Both the position numbers and the translations under genes were made by a program. Of a stretch of DNA of 64,000 bases, positions 16,126 to 25,653 are shown one piece after another; position 1 is the stretch's first letter, and every line of letters begins with the position of its first letter. The stretch comes from Pseudomonas sp. dw_612 (GTDB lineage: Bacteria > Pseudomonadota > Gammaproteobacteria > Pseudomonadales > Pseudomonadaceae). The notes under the pieces are model-generated. The model saw only the letters and a list, made by a program, of their open reading frames with translations, did not search any database and was not told where the DNA came from. The DNA is taken from assembly GCF_018449725.1 (NCBI RefSeq), contig NZ_JAAVVC010000006.1, positions 186,001-250,000 of the forward strand, read 5' to 3'.

Positions 16126-17117
16126 GGCGCTTGCTTGGGAATCGAATTGAGCACCGGGTTGCCGTTCTCGTTGCGAGTCAGGTAGACCGGCAACACCCGG
16201 GGCAGGTTGGCCACCAGGCTGTTGAGTTCCTTGATGTTGTAGACGCCGCCGAGGCGGATCAAAGCGGTGTTGTTATCGGCCAGCATTATCGGCTTGGCCA
16301 GGTAGCGATTGATCAGGGGCAAGGCATCGCTCAGCGGCAGGTCATCGAGTACCAGTTTGCCGTTGCGCCAGGCCAATGAGCTGTCGTTGGCATAGGTCTC
16401 GCTGATCTGCGGCATAAAGTCGCCGTGGCGAAAGCGTGCCTGCATCGACGGGCCGAGGCGCAAGCCGTCGCCGTCGAGGGCGTCGTTGCTGGTGACCAGC
16501 ACGGAACCTTCGATCAGGTTCACCCGCACCTGATCTTCATACAGCCAGACGTTGAATTTGGTTCCGGTCACCCGGATCCGGCCTTCGGCGGCCTTGACGA
16601 TGAAGGGGTGTTTCATGTCGTGGCTGACGCTGAAGAAGGCTTCACCTTTTTTCAGGGTGACCCGACGTTCATTCTTGTAATTGCTGAAGGTCAGCTCACT
16701 GCTCAGGTTCAGCTCCACCTGGCTGCCATCGCTCAGGGTGACCTGGCGCACATTGTCAGTGGTTTCGAAATGCTGATAAGCATTGGGCACCCAGCCGAGG
16801 TTCCAGCCGGCGTACGCCGCCAGCGGCAGCGCCAGGGCACAGACCGCGGCGCTGATGCCGAAGGTGCGCCAGGACGTCGAAGGTTTGGTCGGCAGGGGCG
16901 GTACGGCGGACTCAGGTCGCGGCAAGTCCCCGGCGACGTCCCAGATCTCCAGCATGGCTTCGTATTCGAACGCATGCAGCGGATGAGCATCACGCCATTG
17001 TTCGAACGCCTGGCGTTCTTCGGCGGTGCAGTCGATGGCGTGCAGACGCATGCACCAGTGCGCAGCGGCATCGGTGACGGCGTCGTATTCGGCTTCCGAG
17101 AGGGTGTGTTCGGTCAT
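16116..17117 (-). CDS. FecR-like anti-sigma regulator, orphan
   Basis: 333 aa. The N-terminal cytoplasmic domain, typical of FecR/FpvR proteins, contains the WCMRLHAIDCTAEERQAFEQW segment (about 22-41). One membrane segment lies at about 88-106, followed by a periplasmic FecR domain (VRQVTLSDGSQVELNLSSEL, TGTKFNVWLYEDQVRVNLIEG) and a secretin/TonB short-N-terminal-like tail. Such proteins hold an ECF sigma factor until a TonB receptor signals. Here no sigma gene precedes it and no receptor follows it, unlike the usual sigma-fecR-receptor triplet. It converges on pvdQ. Its partner must lie elsewhere, if it has one. Confidence 0.88.
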   Translation of the reverse strand: MTEHTLSEAEYDAVTDAAAHWCMRLHAIDCTAEERQAFEQWRDAHPLHAFEYEAMLEIWDVAGDLPRPESAVPPLPTKPSTSWRTFGISAAVCALALPLAAYAGWNLGWVPNAYQHFETTDNVRQVTLSDGSQVELNLSSELTFSNYKNERRVTLKKGEAFFSVSHDMKHPFIVKAAEGRIRVTGTKFNVWLYEDQVRVNLIEGSVLVTSNDALDGDGLRLGPSMQARFRHGDFMPQISETYANDSSLAWRNGKLVLDDLPLSDALPLINRYLAKPIMLADNNTALIRLGGVYNIKELNSLVANLPRVLPVYLTRNENGNPVLNSIPKQAPKS

Positions 17118-17270
17118 TGACTCATCCTGATTTGCTGCATTCTAACCTTGAGGGCGAGCTGTCGAGAACATCCGTCATGGCAATTACCCATCAAAGTGGA
17201 ACTTATTTTCCCCACTGACGCCCAAAAAACAGGACGCACGACGCCTACTATCCACAAATGGAGTGAAAAA

Positions 17271-17540
17271 ATGATCAAAAGAACCTTCGCAGCCCTGATT
17301 GCCACCGCCAGCTTGCTCAGCGCTGGCGCTGCTATGGCTGATCGCCCGGGTGCAGGCTGGATCACGATTGAGAAAGCCATCGAAACGGCCAAGACCAAGG
17401 CCGGTTATGTCGAGGTCTATGAAGTGGAAGCCGATAACAACGGCTACTGGAAAGGCGAGGGCCGCAAGGCTGACGGCGTGGTCTACGAGTTCCGCATCGA
17501 CGGCGCTTCGGGCAACATCCTGCGCGATCAGAAAGACTAA
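17271..17540 (+). CDS. Small periplasmic PepSY-like protein
   Basis: 89 aa. Residues 1-23 are a signal peptide (ALIATASLLSAGAAMA). The mature part has the PepSY-like pattern WITIEKAIETAKTKAGYVEVYEVEADNNGYWKGEG and ends VYEFRIDGASGNILRDQKD. PepSY domains are thought to regulate proteases or bind periplasmic partners. GGAG lies 9 bases before the chosen ATG; the longer frame upstream has no support. It is divergent from the FecR-like gene. A family-A repeat follows. Confidence 0.8.
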   Translation: MIKRTFAALIATASLLSAGAAMADRPGAGWITIEKAIETAKTKAGYVEVYEVEADNNGYWKGEGRKADGVVYEFRIDGASGNILRDQKD

Positions 17541-17551
17541 AGAAGATCCAT

Positions 17552-17639
17552 GTGGGAGCGGGCTTGCTCGCGAAGACGGCGGTACAGTCAACTTTGATAC
17601 TGACTGAGCCACCGCTTTCGCGAGCAAGCCCGCTCCCAC
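17552..17639. repeat. REP pair, family A
   Basis: Inverted pair of the GTGGGAGCGGGCTTGCTCGC unit with a loop of about 35 bp, between two convergent genes. Confidence 0.85.
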
Positions 17640-17656
17640 CTTAATTACATGGGCTT

Positions 17657-20600
17657 TCAGGGGGTGGTGGTGTGAAGCTGCCGTCCCAATTGGGTGATCA
17701 GCCACGTCACCGAGTCGGCGTTGCCCAACAGAACCGCCAACCTGACCATGGCATCAGCCTTAAAGATTGTCCGGGCTTCGTCCAGGGTTTCTTTTTCGGT
17801 CAGATTCAAGACGTGGGCCAGTGCCCGGTCGGTGTACTCGAAAGTGGTGTCGCCGAAATCTTCCCAGATCTCGTCTTCGGCGTTGTAGACAGCGAACAGT
17901 TCCTCCAGAGGTGTTTGAGTTGACAGCACTTTGCGCTGAATGCCGGTCAGCGCGTCCTTCAACTCGATCGCTCGCAGGGTGGTGGTTTCTATCAAGTCGG
18001 GAAAGGGGCGCAACGCGTCCAGATACGCAATGTCCTCAGTCTTGCAGGTGATATGCGACAACTCATGGATCAGCGTGCTCGCTCGGGCATGGGTGCTGAT
18101 CGGGAAAGAGGCGTCTTTGATGTAATTGCGGTAGTGATCGAGTTTGGGGAAAAAGAACTTCTCCAAGAGGTAGATCTTGTTTCTCTCATCCGCCGGGATC
18201 GCAAATGCCAGGACGTGCTCCGGTTCTTCCTTGGACCTGCCGATGACAAATCGCGTGGATTTTTCGTGCCTGAGCGTTGGGTCGAGTACGGCCCCCAGAA
18301 TCTCCTGCACAACTTTTTCGATCATCGTCACGTGCTCGGGCAGCACCTGCGGCACATCCAGAAAATCCCTGACCAGTAACTCGACGGGCGTCGTTCGAGA
18401 GGACGAGGTCTTCAATAATTGCAGATTTCGAAAGCTGTTCCAGGCGTAGGTGGTGGCCAGGTCGAGCCCTTCATCGATCAGTCGGGCCCTGACCGGAAAG
18501 AGCTGGCGAATCGCCGACATGCCGTCCGCCTCGACGTTCATGCCATGACTGACTGTATCCCAGGTCTTCAGCCGTCGGAGCAGGCTATAGCGCGGTGTCG
18601 GTGCCTCGGCGTCCAGCACCCATTTTTTCTCGGCATCTTGCAACGCATAGGGACCGTCTACCTTGTCGCGGCGGATGATCCAGCGGTTTCCGCGTTTCTG
18701 GATCGGGTAGACCTTGCCGTCGATCGGCGTGTAATGCTGCTGGGTGGTAGCGTTCTTGTAGAGCCCCAGTTTGCTGTCCAGCGTCAGGGCGCCGAGATCG
18801 ATGTCAGCACTTTCGTGACGCTGCAAGCGTGTGCGTTCGGGGGCCGTGATGTCGATCCGTTCACAGTCTGTGGCGGTGGTGTTGCCCGCGGGTGGTGAAG
18901 GTTCGCGACTGTCCATCGATTCGCGCAACATCGCCAGTTGCGCCATGCCGTGGATGAACGCCTGCACCGCGGCCCCCCATTTGTGGAGTTGCAGGTCTTC
19001 GGCCGATTCCTTGATGTCGCGGTAGCTGCGCCACACGGTCATCGGGTAGGCCAGCTTGCCCGACACAAAGGTAAAAGCCTGATCCAGATCTTCGCCCACG
19101 ACGCGCTTGATGGTTGCCCATTCGCCTTGGCCGTCCTTGTCCGATTGGCAACCCAGCAATCGCGCCAACAGCTTAGCGTTGTCATCGAACAGTTTTTTGA
19201 ACAGCGAGCCTTTGATCGGTGTGGACGCCAGGCCCGCGTTGGCAGCCAGGCGGGTTTTGCAGGTTGCCCGCTCGGACGGCGACAGACCATTGAGCACCCA
19301 GCGCTGCAACGCCCCGGCTGTTTTCAACTCGGTCAGCAGCGCGCTTTCACTTTCATACTCCTTGACCCCGTGATCCTGGCTGTAGGGCGCCAGCAGGACG
19401 TGAGGTCCGGACGCGTCTTTTTTCGGGCCGATCAAATACACCCCCGGCACGGTGATGGCCGAGTCGTTGGGGGCGCCCGTCAGCTCCAGCGGGCGGATGA
19501 TCGCATTGCTGCCCTCCACGGCATCACGAGCGATCGCGTCGGGCATGTCGATGACTTGCCGAATAAGGTCAAATCCGGTTTCGCTCAGGCGCTCCTGAAG
19601 TTTCTCCGAATGGGCGTAATGCAGCAGTTGCCAGGGCAGTTGGGCGGTGAAGCGTTTTCTGCGCGTGGCGGAATCGGCATGGGATTGGGCGAATGCCTTG
19701 CTCAATTCAGTACGTTGGTGCTCCCCGGGTTTGAGGTTGCGGACCAGACTCTTGATATAGGTTTCGTCGAGCCCGGCAGGAAGCGCCTTGTTGATCAGCG
19801 ATTCCGGTTTGAAGCTGAGGGTGTCCAGCTCATTCAGGTGAGTCAGGGCGAAGGCCGGCAGGCTCAGCGTTCGGGCCTCGGACGTTGCGCGAGGGCTGAT
19901 GCGGATCTGCACAACGTCCGGATCGACGTCGTGCTTGTCGGCCTTGAGTTGTTTGTGCAACTCGTGATGCGCCGTGCGTTCCAGGGAACGGATACCGCTC
20001 AGGTAATCCTTGTCGTCCGTGACGTTGTTCCGGTACTGCGCCAGCAGTTCGGTGTGCAGGATCTGATCCTCCAGCGACGCATTGGTCAGCCAGGCCGGCA
20101 GTTTTTGCCGGGTGATCAGGGTCTGGGCAAACTCCGTCGCCCGTTGCAGACCGGTCTTCGGAACGGCCAGCGCGGTCAGGCCCAGCAGATCAGTGCGATG
20201 CTGAGTGGGCAGGCCGGACGCCAGTGCGCGTGCGACCAGGGTTTTATCCAGCCCGACATGGGTTTTTTGCAGGTGTTCAAGAAAGTCCCCATGAATCAGC
20301 TGCAGCGGTGCGAGGATAAAGTCCCGGCCGGGAACGCGCTCGCTGCGTTGCAGATTCTCCAGCAGCCCGTGGCGTTCGAACTCACTGAGCAGGCGCCGAT
20401 TGAGTTCGGTTAGCATCGGTGTCAGCGACGGGAAGCTTTCCAATCCCAGGGCCGGTGTCCACAGCACGGTTTTGCCTGAATGCTCCGGGTCGAGGCCGCC
20501 GCGTTCGGTCACCACAAAACAACTGGCCAGTTTCAGTAGCGTGTCGGCGCCGTCGGCCTTCAACGCCAAGCCAAAAACATCTGGCAGAAAGCCGTTCAAG

Positions 20601-22435
20601 GCATTGCGCTTGAGCCGTACCGGCGTATCCAGCACGGTTTGCACCATCACCTGCTCTACGCTGCCGAGTGTGCGGCTCAAGCTTCTGAGCTTCAGCTCGC
20701 TACGCAACGCCGTCGCCAGCGTGTGGGCAAACTTGGGCTTGAGTAACTCCACAGAGGCGCGTACGCCTTCTTCGGCTTGCCCGACCGTGGTGACGGACGT
20801 GGAAATGGCCGGATGCTGTTTGAGTTGTTGTTCCTGGGAGTCGGCCACGCTGGCCAGCAGCGCCAACTGTTGTTTGGCCGAATCCGCGCGCACGGTGGCC
20901 GGTTGCGCGCTCCAGCGTTGATCGGCGCGGGTACTCCAGCGGCCGTTGGCCTCGACGGGCAGCAGCCGCTTATCGATCAAGGCGCGCACATCCAGTGCAT
21001 TGTCGATCAAGGCATGCGGGTCAAGTACGCCGGCGCTTTCACGGTAGCGGCCCAAGGCGTAGCTCAGGTTCTGCGCTTGTTTGGCTACGACATCCGTCAT
21101 CAACCCGGCGAACACCGGGCCGCTGATCGGCACGCCGACAAGAGTCCGTTGCTGTGGCTCAAGTGACAGAAACAGGCCGCGTTCTTCGAGGGCCAGAAAG
21201 TTGAACAGGTTGTCGTCGTGACCCTCACTTTTCATCATGTCCAGCAAGGTGCTTTTGATCTTGCCGAGGTTGCCGCTGGTTTCGACGCCTCGTCCCTGGG
21301 TGTAGAGAAACGCTTTGGTCTTGTCGGTGCCGATCATCAACGTGGCGGCGGGTTCGACGTAATGTTTGAGGGGGGCCGTAATCCGTACTTTTTCGATCCG
21401 CACCGGATCGTTGGAAGTCGGCAAATCATCGGTGCCCGCCAGGCTGACGTCCAGCAGCCGTAAGTATTCCGGGGTGGTCAAGGTGCCTTGCTGGCGTTTG
21501 AGCAGCAGGTCCACGCAATAGGTGTCCCGCAGGCTTTGTGCGAAAAACTCCGAACGGGCCAGGCCATTGTCCATGGGGCTGTTCCAGAAAGTGTCGAGCA
21601 GGCTGCGCAGGTGCGGCGTCAGGCTTTGCGCAATCTCCTTGATCGCCATTTCCCAGGCCTGGTTGTCGGCGTCGCCGCTGGTATCCCGCGCAGGATGGAC
21701 GAAAACCCGAGTGTCGCCCTCCGGCCACTGGTTGTTCAGGTAGTAGTGCAGCACGGCGTCGCTTAACGACAGCGAAGACAGTTGGCGTTTTGGGGTATGG
21801 CCGGCAAAGCTGTCCAGTCGGGTGCGACGCTGGTCCAACCCTGGAAAACGTCTGTCCAGGGCGTTTTTGAGCACGTCGTCGAGCAGGGGGCGCAGGGTCG
21901 GGCACTTGATCAGCTCCGCCAGCATCGTCGTGACGTTGTGCTGCTGATTGAGCTCGATCAGCGTCTGCTGATCCTGGAACACTGCGCCGTCAATCGATTG
22001 GGTGGAGACGCTCAGGGTTTTGGCGGCCAGCACGGTGCAACGCTGTTCGATGGACAGATAGCGCAGCAACTCGCGTTTGCCGGCCGGTTCGCCGAGCCAG
22101 CGTTTCACGGTGCTTTTGAGATCGTCGATGTCTGCGTATTTGATCAGGCCTTTCCACGGGGTGTAGAGCGTGGCCTCGCCATTGTTGGGCCGGGCCATGG
22201 AAAACGCCCCGGCCAGGGGGATCGCTGTTCCGTTATCCGGGGTCAGCAACAGCCGATGGACCTGCATGCCAGGTTTGTGGGCCACGCGGGCCGTATCGGT
22301 GGCCAGGTAAACCGCCTTCAGCCACTTGAGGTCATCCATGCTGATGTTCAGGGCTTTTTCGCGATCACCGGGCTGGCGGGCAATGGCCGCCGTTTCGGCT
22401 TCGTCAAAAAAATAGGGGAGTGGGGGTGTTGTCAT
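17657..22435 (-). CDS. Giant dermonecrotic-toxin-like protein with C-terminal zinc-protease motif
   Basis: 1592 aa, no signal peptide. The N-terminal two thirds resemble the Pseudomonas dermonecrotic-toxin-like family (large helical, opening PPLPYFFDEAETAAIARQPG). The C-terminal region carries LIHELSH with HExxH at 1457-1461 and, shortly after, TEDIAY (1466-1471). That spacing recalls the aspzincin (M35) pattern HExxH...TxDxxY, where Asp1468 would be the third zinc ligand. The start is fixed by AGGAAA before ATG. It may be a secreted or injected effector; no secretion, chaperone or immunity gene is adjacent. Alternative: an intracellular protein of unknown role. Confidence 0.75.
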   Translation of the reverse strand: MTTPPLPYFFDEAETAAIARQPGDREKALNISMDDLKWLKAVYLATDTARVAHKPGMQVHRLLLTPDNGTAIPLAGAFSMARPNNGEATLYTPWKGLIKYADIDDLKSTVKRWLGEPAGKRELLRYLSIEQRCTVLAAKTLSVSTQSIDGAVFQDQQTLIELNQQHNVTTMLAELIKCPTLRPLLDDVLKNALDRRFPGLDQRRTRLDSFAGHTPKRQLSSLSLSDAVLHYYLNNQWPEGDTRVFVHPARDTSGDADNQAWEMAIKEIAQSLTPHLRSLLDTFWNSPMDNGLARSEFFAQSLRDTYCVDLLLKRQQGTLTTPEYLRLLDVSLAGTDDLPTSNDPVRIEKVRITAPLKHYVEPAATLMIGTDKTKAFLYTQGRGVETSGNLGKIKSTLLDMMKSEGHDDNLFNFLALEERGLFLSLEPQQRTLVGVPISGPVFAGLMTDVVAKQAQNLSYALGRYRESAGVLDPHALIDNALDVRALIDKRLLPVEANGRWSTRADQRWSAQPATVRADSAKQQLALLASVADSQEQQLKQHPAISTSVTTVGQAEEGVRASVELLKPKFAHTLATALRSELKLRSLSRTLGSVEQVMVQTVLDTPVRLKRNALNGFLPDVFGLALKADGADTLLKLASCFVVTERGGLDPEHSGKTVLWTPALGLESFPSLTPMLTELNRRLLSEFERHGLLENLQRSERVPGRDFILAPLQLIHGDFLEHLQKTHVGLDKTLVARALASGLPTQHRTDLLGLTALAVPKTGLQRATEFAQTLITRQKLPAWLTNASLEDQILHTELLAQYRNNVTDDKDYLSGIRSLERTAHHELHKQLKADKHDVDPDVVQIRISPRATSEARTLSLPAFALTHLNELDTLSFKPESLINKALPAGLDETYIKSLVRNLKPGEHQRTELSKAFAQSHADSATRRKRFTAQLPWQLLHYAHSEKLQERLSETGFDLIRQVIDMPDAIARDAVEGSNAIIRPLELTGAPNDSAITVPGVYLIGPKKDASGPHVLLAPYSQDHGVKEYESESALLTELKTAGALQRWVLNGLSPSERATCKTRLAANAGLASTPIKGSLFKKLFDDNAKLLARLLGCQSDKDGQGEWATIKRVVGEDLDQAFTFVSGKLAYPMTVWRSYRDIKESAEDLQLHKWGAAVQAFIHGMAQLAMLRESMDSREPSPPAGNTTATDCERIDITAPERTRLQRHESADIDLGALTLDSKLGLYKNATTQQHYTPIDGKVYPIQKRGNRWIIRRDKVDGPYALQDAEKKWVLDAEAPTPRYSLLRRLKTWDTVSHGMNVEADGMSAIRQLFPVRARLIDEGLDLATTYAWNSFRNLQLLKTSSSRTTPVELLVRDFLDVPQVLPEHVTMIEKVVQEILGAVLDPTLRHEKSTRFVIGRSKEEPEHVLAFAIPADERNKIYLLEKFFFPKLDHYRNYIKDASFPISTHARASTLIHELSHITCKTEDIAYLDALRPFPDLIETTTLRAIELKDALTGIQRKVLSTQTPLEELFAVYNAEDEIWEDFGDTTFEYTDRALAHVLNLTEKETLDEARTIFKADAMVRLAVLLGNADSVTWLITQLGRQLHTTTP

Positions 22436-22637
22436 GGTTTTTCCTCGGTTAGGTTGAGGAAAAACAGTAAGGCCGGCGCAAAGCCTTGGTGCGGTACATA
22501 TTGCTTGAATCGATCCGGCTGCCGAGGCTTGACAGGACACCTCTAGAACAGCGCTTAATCGCCGATGTATGACTGGGTTGCCGCACAACCCCGTTTCAGC
22601 CTGTAGCCCGAACTCAATAATAAAACTGGAGCCTCAG

Positions 22638-23669
22638 ATGACCGCAACACCCGTCAGTTCGAACACCGAACCTCTCGATTTCGATTCACTCGTTGTGTTG
22701 CTCGAGCAAGTCTTCCTGCGCCATGGCACCTCGGCCGATGTCGCCCGGACCCTGGCCCTCAACTGCGCCGGTGCCGAACGCGACGGCGCCCACAGCCACG
22801 GGGTGTTCCGCATTCCCGGTTATGTGTCGACGCTGAAAAGTGGCTGGGTCAATGGTCAGGCAGTGCCGGTGGTCGAGGACGTGGCTTCAGGCTTCGTGCG
22901 GGTCGACGCGGCGAATGGTTTTGCCCAACCGGCGCTGGCCGCCGCCCGGCCGCTGTTGATAGAGAAGGCGCGCAGCGCCGGGATTGCCGTGCTGGCGATC
23001 CGCAACTCCCATCACTTCGCCGCGCTCTGGCCGGATGTCGAACCCTTCGCCTATGAAGGCCTGGTGGCCCTGAGCGTGGTCAACAGCATGACCTGCGTGG
23101 TGCCCCACGGCGCCGATCGTCCGCTGTTCGGCACCAACCCGATTGCCTTCGCCGCGCCCCGGGCGGACGGTGAGCCAATTGTCTTCGACCTCGCCACCAG
23201 CGCCATCGCCCATGGCGACGTGCAAATTGCCGCGCGCAAGGGCGAGCGCCTGGCGCCGGGCATGGGCGTGGACAGCCTCGGCCAGCCGACCCAGGACCCG
23301 AAAGCGATTCTGGAAGGCGGCGCGTTGCTGCCGTTTGGCGGGCACAAGGGTTCGGCGTTGTCGATGATGGTGGAGTTGCTGGCGGCGGCGTTGACCGGCG
23401 GTAATTTCTCCTTTGAGTTCGATTGGTCGAACCATCCGGGTGCCAAGACGCCGTGGACCGGGCAATTGCTGATCGTGATCGACCCGAGCAAAGCCGCCGG
23501 GCAAAGCTTCGCCGAGCGCAGCCAGGAACTGGTGCGGCAGATGCACGGGGTTGGGTTGAAGCGCTTGCCGGGGGATCGGCGGCATCATCAGCGCGCTAAA
23601 TCGGCGGTTGAAGGGATTCGGTTGGAGGCTGATGTGTTGGCGAGTTTGCGGGAGTTGGCTGCGCTCTGA
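22638..23669 (+). CDS. dpkA: Malate/L-lactate dehydrogenase-family reductase, DpkA-like
   Basis: 343 aa, of the Ldh2/MDH2 oxidoreductase family, which has its own NAD(P)H fold. Family segments include the catalytic-histidine region ERDGAHSHGVFRIP, the HHF segment of LAIRNSHHFAALWPD, the nucleotide region VPHGADRPLFGTNPIAFA and the ending of a hexapeptide-rich lobe PFGGHKGSALSMMVE. Pseudomonas members reduce delta1-piperideine-2-carboxylate and delta1-pyrroline-2-carboxylate in D-lysine and D-proline breakdown. GGAG precedes the ATG by 7 bases. No other lysine pathway gene is adjacent, so the substrate is not confirmed by context. Confidence 0.8.
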   Translation: MTATPVSSNTEPLDFDSLVVLLEQVFLRHGTSADVARTLALNCAGAERDGAHSHGVFRIPGYVSTLKSGWVNGQAVPVVEDVASGFVRVDAANGFAQPALAAARPLLIEKARSAGIAVLAIRNSHHFAALWPDVEPFAYEGLVALSVVNSMTCVVPHGADRPLFGTNPIAFAAPRADGEPIVFDLATSAIAHGDVQIAARKGERLAPGMGVDSLGQPTQDPKAILEGGALLPFGGHKGSALSMMVELLAAALTGGNFSFEFDWSNHPGAKTPWTGQLLIVIDPSKAAGQSFAERSQELVRQMHGVGLKRLPGDRRHHQRAKSAVEGIRLEADVLASLRELAAL

Positions 23670-23685
23670 CTGTCGCCTCAAAACC

Positions 23686-23761
23686 CCTGTGGGAGCGAGC
23701 TTGCTCGCGATGGCGGCTGACTGGACTACCGCTATCGCGAGCGAGCTCGCTCCCACAGGGG
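23686..23761. repeat. REP pair, family A (GCGAGC variant)
   Basis: Inverted pair built on GTGGGAGCGAGCTTGCTCGC with a short loop, between convergent genes. Confidence 0.85.
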
Positions 23762-23781
23762 AATGTGTCTAGCTCAAAGGT

Positions 23782-24099
23782 TTAACGACGACCGAGCAAC
23801 AACCCCACCACCAGGCCAAACCCGGCGGAAATCGCTACGGTTTGCCACGGATGGCCACCGATGTAAGTTTCCGTGGCGTCGACCGCAGGCTTGGTGCGTT
23901 CGCGCACACTGGTCACGGAGTCCAGCGCCTGTTGGAGCTTCTGGGCGACTTGCCCGCGCAGGGTTTCGGCTTCTTCTCCCACCAGTGACGCGCTGCTTTT
24001 GAGCAGTTTGTCCGACTCTTCGATCAGCGCCTGAAGTTCACTGAATGCCTGGTCCTTGATTTGGTCTGCGGCGGTTTGTACGGCGGTTTTGCGGGCCAT
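23782..24099 (-). CDS. DUF883/ElaB-YqjD-like ribosome- or membrane-associated protein
   Basis: 105 aa. A long charged helical region (residues 5-75, ELQALIEESDKLLKSSASLV) is followed by a C-terminal membrane anchor ending GLVVGLLLGRR, with the typical GGHPWQTVAISAGFG turn. E. coli relatives (ElaB, YqjD, YgaM) are C-tail-anchored inner-membrane proteins, some ribosome-binding in stationary phase. AAGGAG precedes the ATG at a good distance. The function here is inferred from family only. Confidence 0.85.
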   Translation of the reverse strand: MARKTAVQTAADQIKDQAFSELQALIEESDKLLKSSASLVGEEAETLRGQVAQKLQQALDSVTSVRERTKPAVDATETYIGGHPWQTVAISAGFGLVVGLLLGRR

Positions 24100-24263
24100 T
24101 GAGTAACTCCTTGCGGGTAAGTGGGCAGTGAACAATGGAGTCTGCGGCGGTTGAAAAAGTTGCAGTCAATTTACGTACAACCTCAACCCGGGAGAAAAAT
24201 CCAGGGTCGGAGGATTCCTCCTACAGTGTAAGATGTCGCCTATTTACGCAGCAGGTAATTCCC

Positions 24264-24515
24264 ATGAGCTTCAATCTGGCCGACAAACCCCTTGCCGAGC
24301 GCGCTGCGCTTGAAGACGAAAAATCCCGTCTGTTCGACCTCTGGCAAAGCAACCTGGGCAAGTCCAAGGGCGAAGCCGCACGGTTGTTTGGCGAACGGGC
24401 CAAGCGCAAAGGCAAATGGGCCGAATGGGTCCGCTCCGAACTCGATCTGCTGTCGCCGCCCGAATACGCCAACATGGTGCGCAGTGAAGTCAATCGCCTG
24501 ATGGCCGCCAAGTAA
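24264..24515 (+). CDS. Small conserved charged protein, 83 aa
   Basis: MSFNLADKPLAERAALEDEK start; mostly helical and rich in Arg, Lys and Glu (LFGERAKRKGKWAEWVRSEL). No signal peptide or membrane segment. It is of the kind annotated as hypothetical in many Pseudomonas genomes. Only a weak CAGGT ribosome site is seen. Divergent from the DUF883 gene, 164 bp away. Confidence 0.65.
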   Translation: MSFNLADKPLAERAALEDEKSRLFDLWQSNLGKSKGEAARLFGERAKRKGKWAEWVRSELDLLSPPEYANMVRSEVNRLMAAK

Positions 24516-24538
24516 CCCCATAGACAACACCGGCCCCT

Positions 24539-24629
24539 GTAGGAGCGAGGCTTGCCCGCGAAGACGGTGTGGCATTCGACATTGATGTTGGATGATACGA
24601 CGCCTTCGCGGGCAAGCCTCGCTCCTACA
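24539..24629. repeat. REP pair, family B
   Basis: Inverted pair of the GTAGGAGCGAGGCTTGCCCG unit, distinct from family A by CGAGGCTTGCCCG in the core. It lies between convergent genes. Confidence 0.85.
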
Positions 24630-24641
24630 AGGGCACGTCGT

Positions 24642-25568
24642 TTACAGGGTGGCGCCATCGTCGGCAAAAATCGCGACAATCGCCTCGCGCACTTTCAACA
24701 CCACCGGATCGAGCTGGGTGCTGGTGCGCCAGCCCAGTTCGATCGGGTAGCGCGGCAACGCCAGCGGGCAGGGCAGCAGCGCCAGGCCCGTGAGCGCCGC
24801 GATGCTTTGCGCGGCGTGGGCCGGAATGGTCGCCACCTCCTGACTGCCGTTGAGCAAGTGCGGCAACGCCGCAAAATGCGAAGTCGAGGCGCACACCCGC
24901 CGACTCAGCCCCAGCGCCGCCAGCCCTTCATCAGTGATCCCGATAAAGCCGCCGGACGACACCAGAATGTGCTCCCGCGCGACGAACGCCTCCAGACTGA
25001 GGGTCTGCTGTCCCTCAGCCAGACTGGTCTGATCCACCAGGCACAAATAACCCCCTTCGCCCAACACCTGACGACTGAGCAGGCGTTCGGCAAACCCGCC
25101 AGCGGTAATGGCCAGATCGATGCTGCGATCCAGCAACGCATGGGCGACGATCTGGCTGTGAGTCTGGCGGAAAATCAGGCGCAGTTTCGGCGCACGGCGG
25201 GCGATTTCCTCGATCAGTCGCCGCCCGTAGGCAATCTCGAAATCATCCGACAGGCCCACGGTGACCGAACGTCCCTCATAGTGCTGAGCCGCCGGATCGA
25301 TCATTGCCAGGCTCTGCCGGCATTTGTTCAGGGCATCGCTAACCACCGGTTTCAATTGATTGGCCCTGAGCGTTGGCGCCAAACCTCGGCCGGTGCGCAC
25401 AAACAACTGATCGCCGTACAACTCCCGCAACCGGCGTAACGCGGCGCTGACCGCCGATTGCGTGACGCCCAGGCGCAGGGCGGCGCGGCTAGCGCTGGAC
25501 TCTTCGTGCAGGGCTTCGAAGACTTTGAGCAGATTGAGGTCGACGGTAGCGATATTCATGGTGTTCAT
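24642..25568 (-). CDS. LysR-family transcriptional regulator
   Basis: 308 aa. N-terminal helix-turn-helix ([35 protein letters not shown] begins near residue 13), then an effector-binding domain. It resembles the NodD/NahR-like branch of LysR proteins. It is divergent from the nitrilase gene, whose ATG is 85 bp away, so it most likely controls nitrile or aromatic-acid metabolism. Two ATG codons lie 9 bases apart (25568 and 25559); neither has a clear ribosome site, so the exact start is uncertain. Confidence 0.9.
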   Translation of the reverse strand: MNTMNIATVDLNLLKVFEALHEESSASRAALRLGVTQSAVSAALRRLRELYGDQLFVRTGRGLAPTLRANQLKPVVSDALNKCRQSLAMIDPAAQHYEGRSVTVGLSDDFEIAYGRRLIEEIARRAPKLRLIFRQTHSQIVAHALLDRSIDLAITAGGFAERLLSRQVLGEGGYLCLVDQTSLAEGQQTLSLEAFVAREHILVSSGGFIGITDEGLAALGLSRRVCASTSHFAALPHLLNGSQEVATIPAHAAQSIAALTGLALLPCPLALPRYPIELGWRTSTQLDPVVLKVREAIVAIFADDGATL

Positions 25569-25653
25569 ATCATTCAGCAGCGAACGGGGCTTTATTCATG
25601 ATCCTGCGGCGGCTGACAATCAGCAACACCTCATTGCCGTCGGAGTTACCGCC

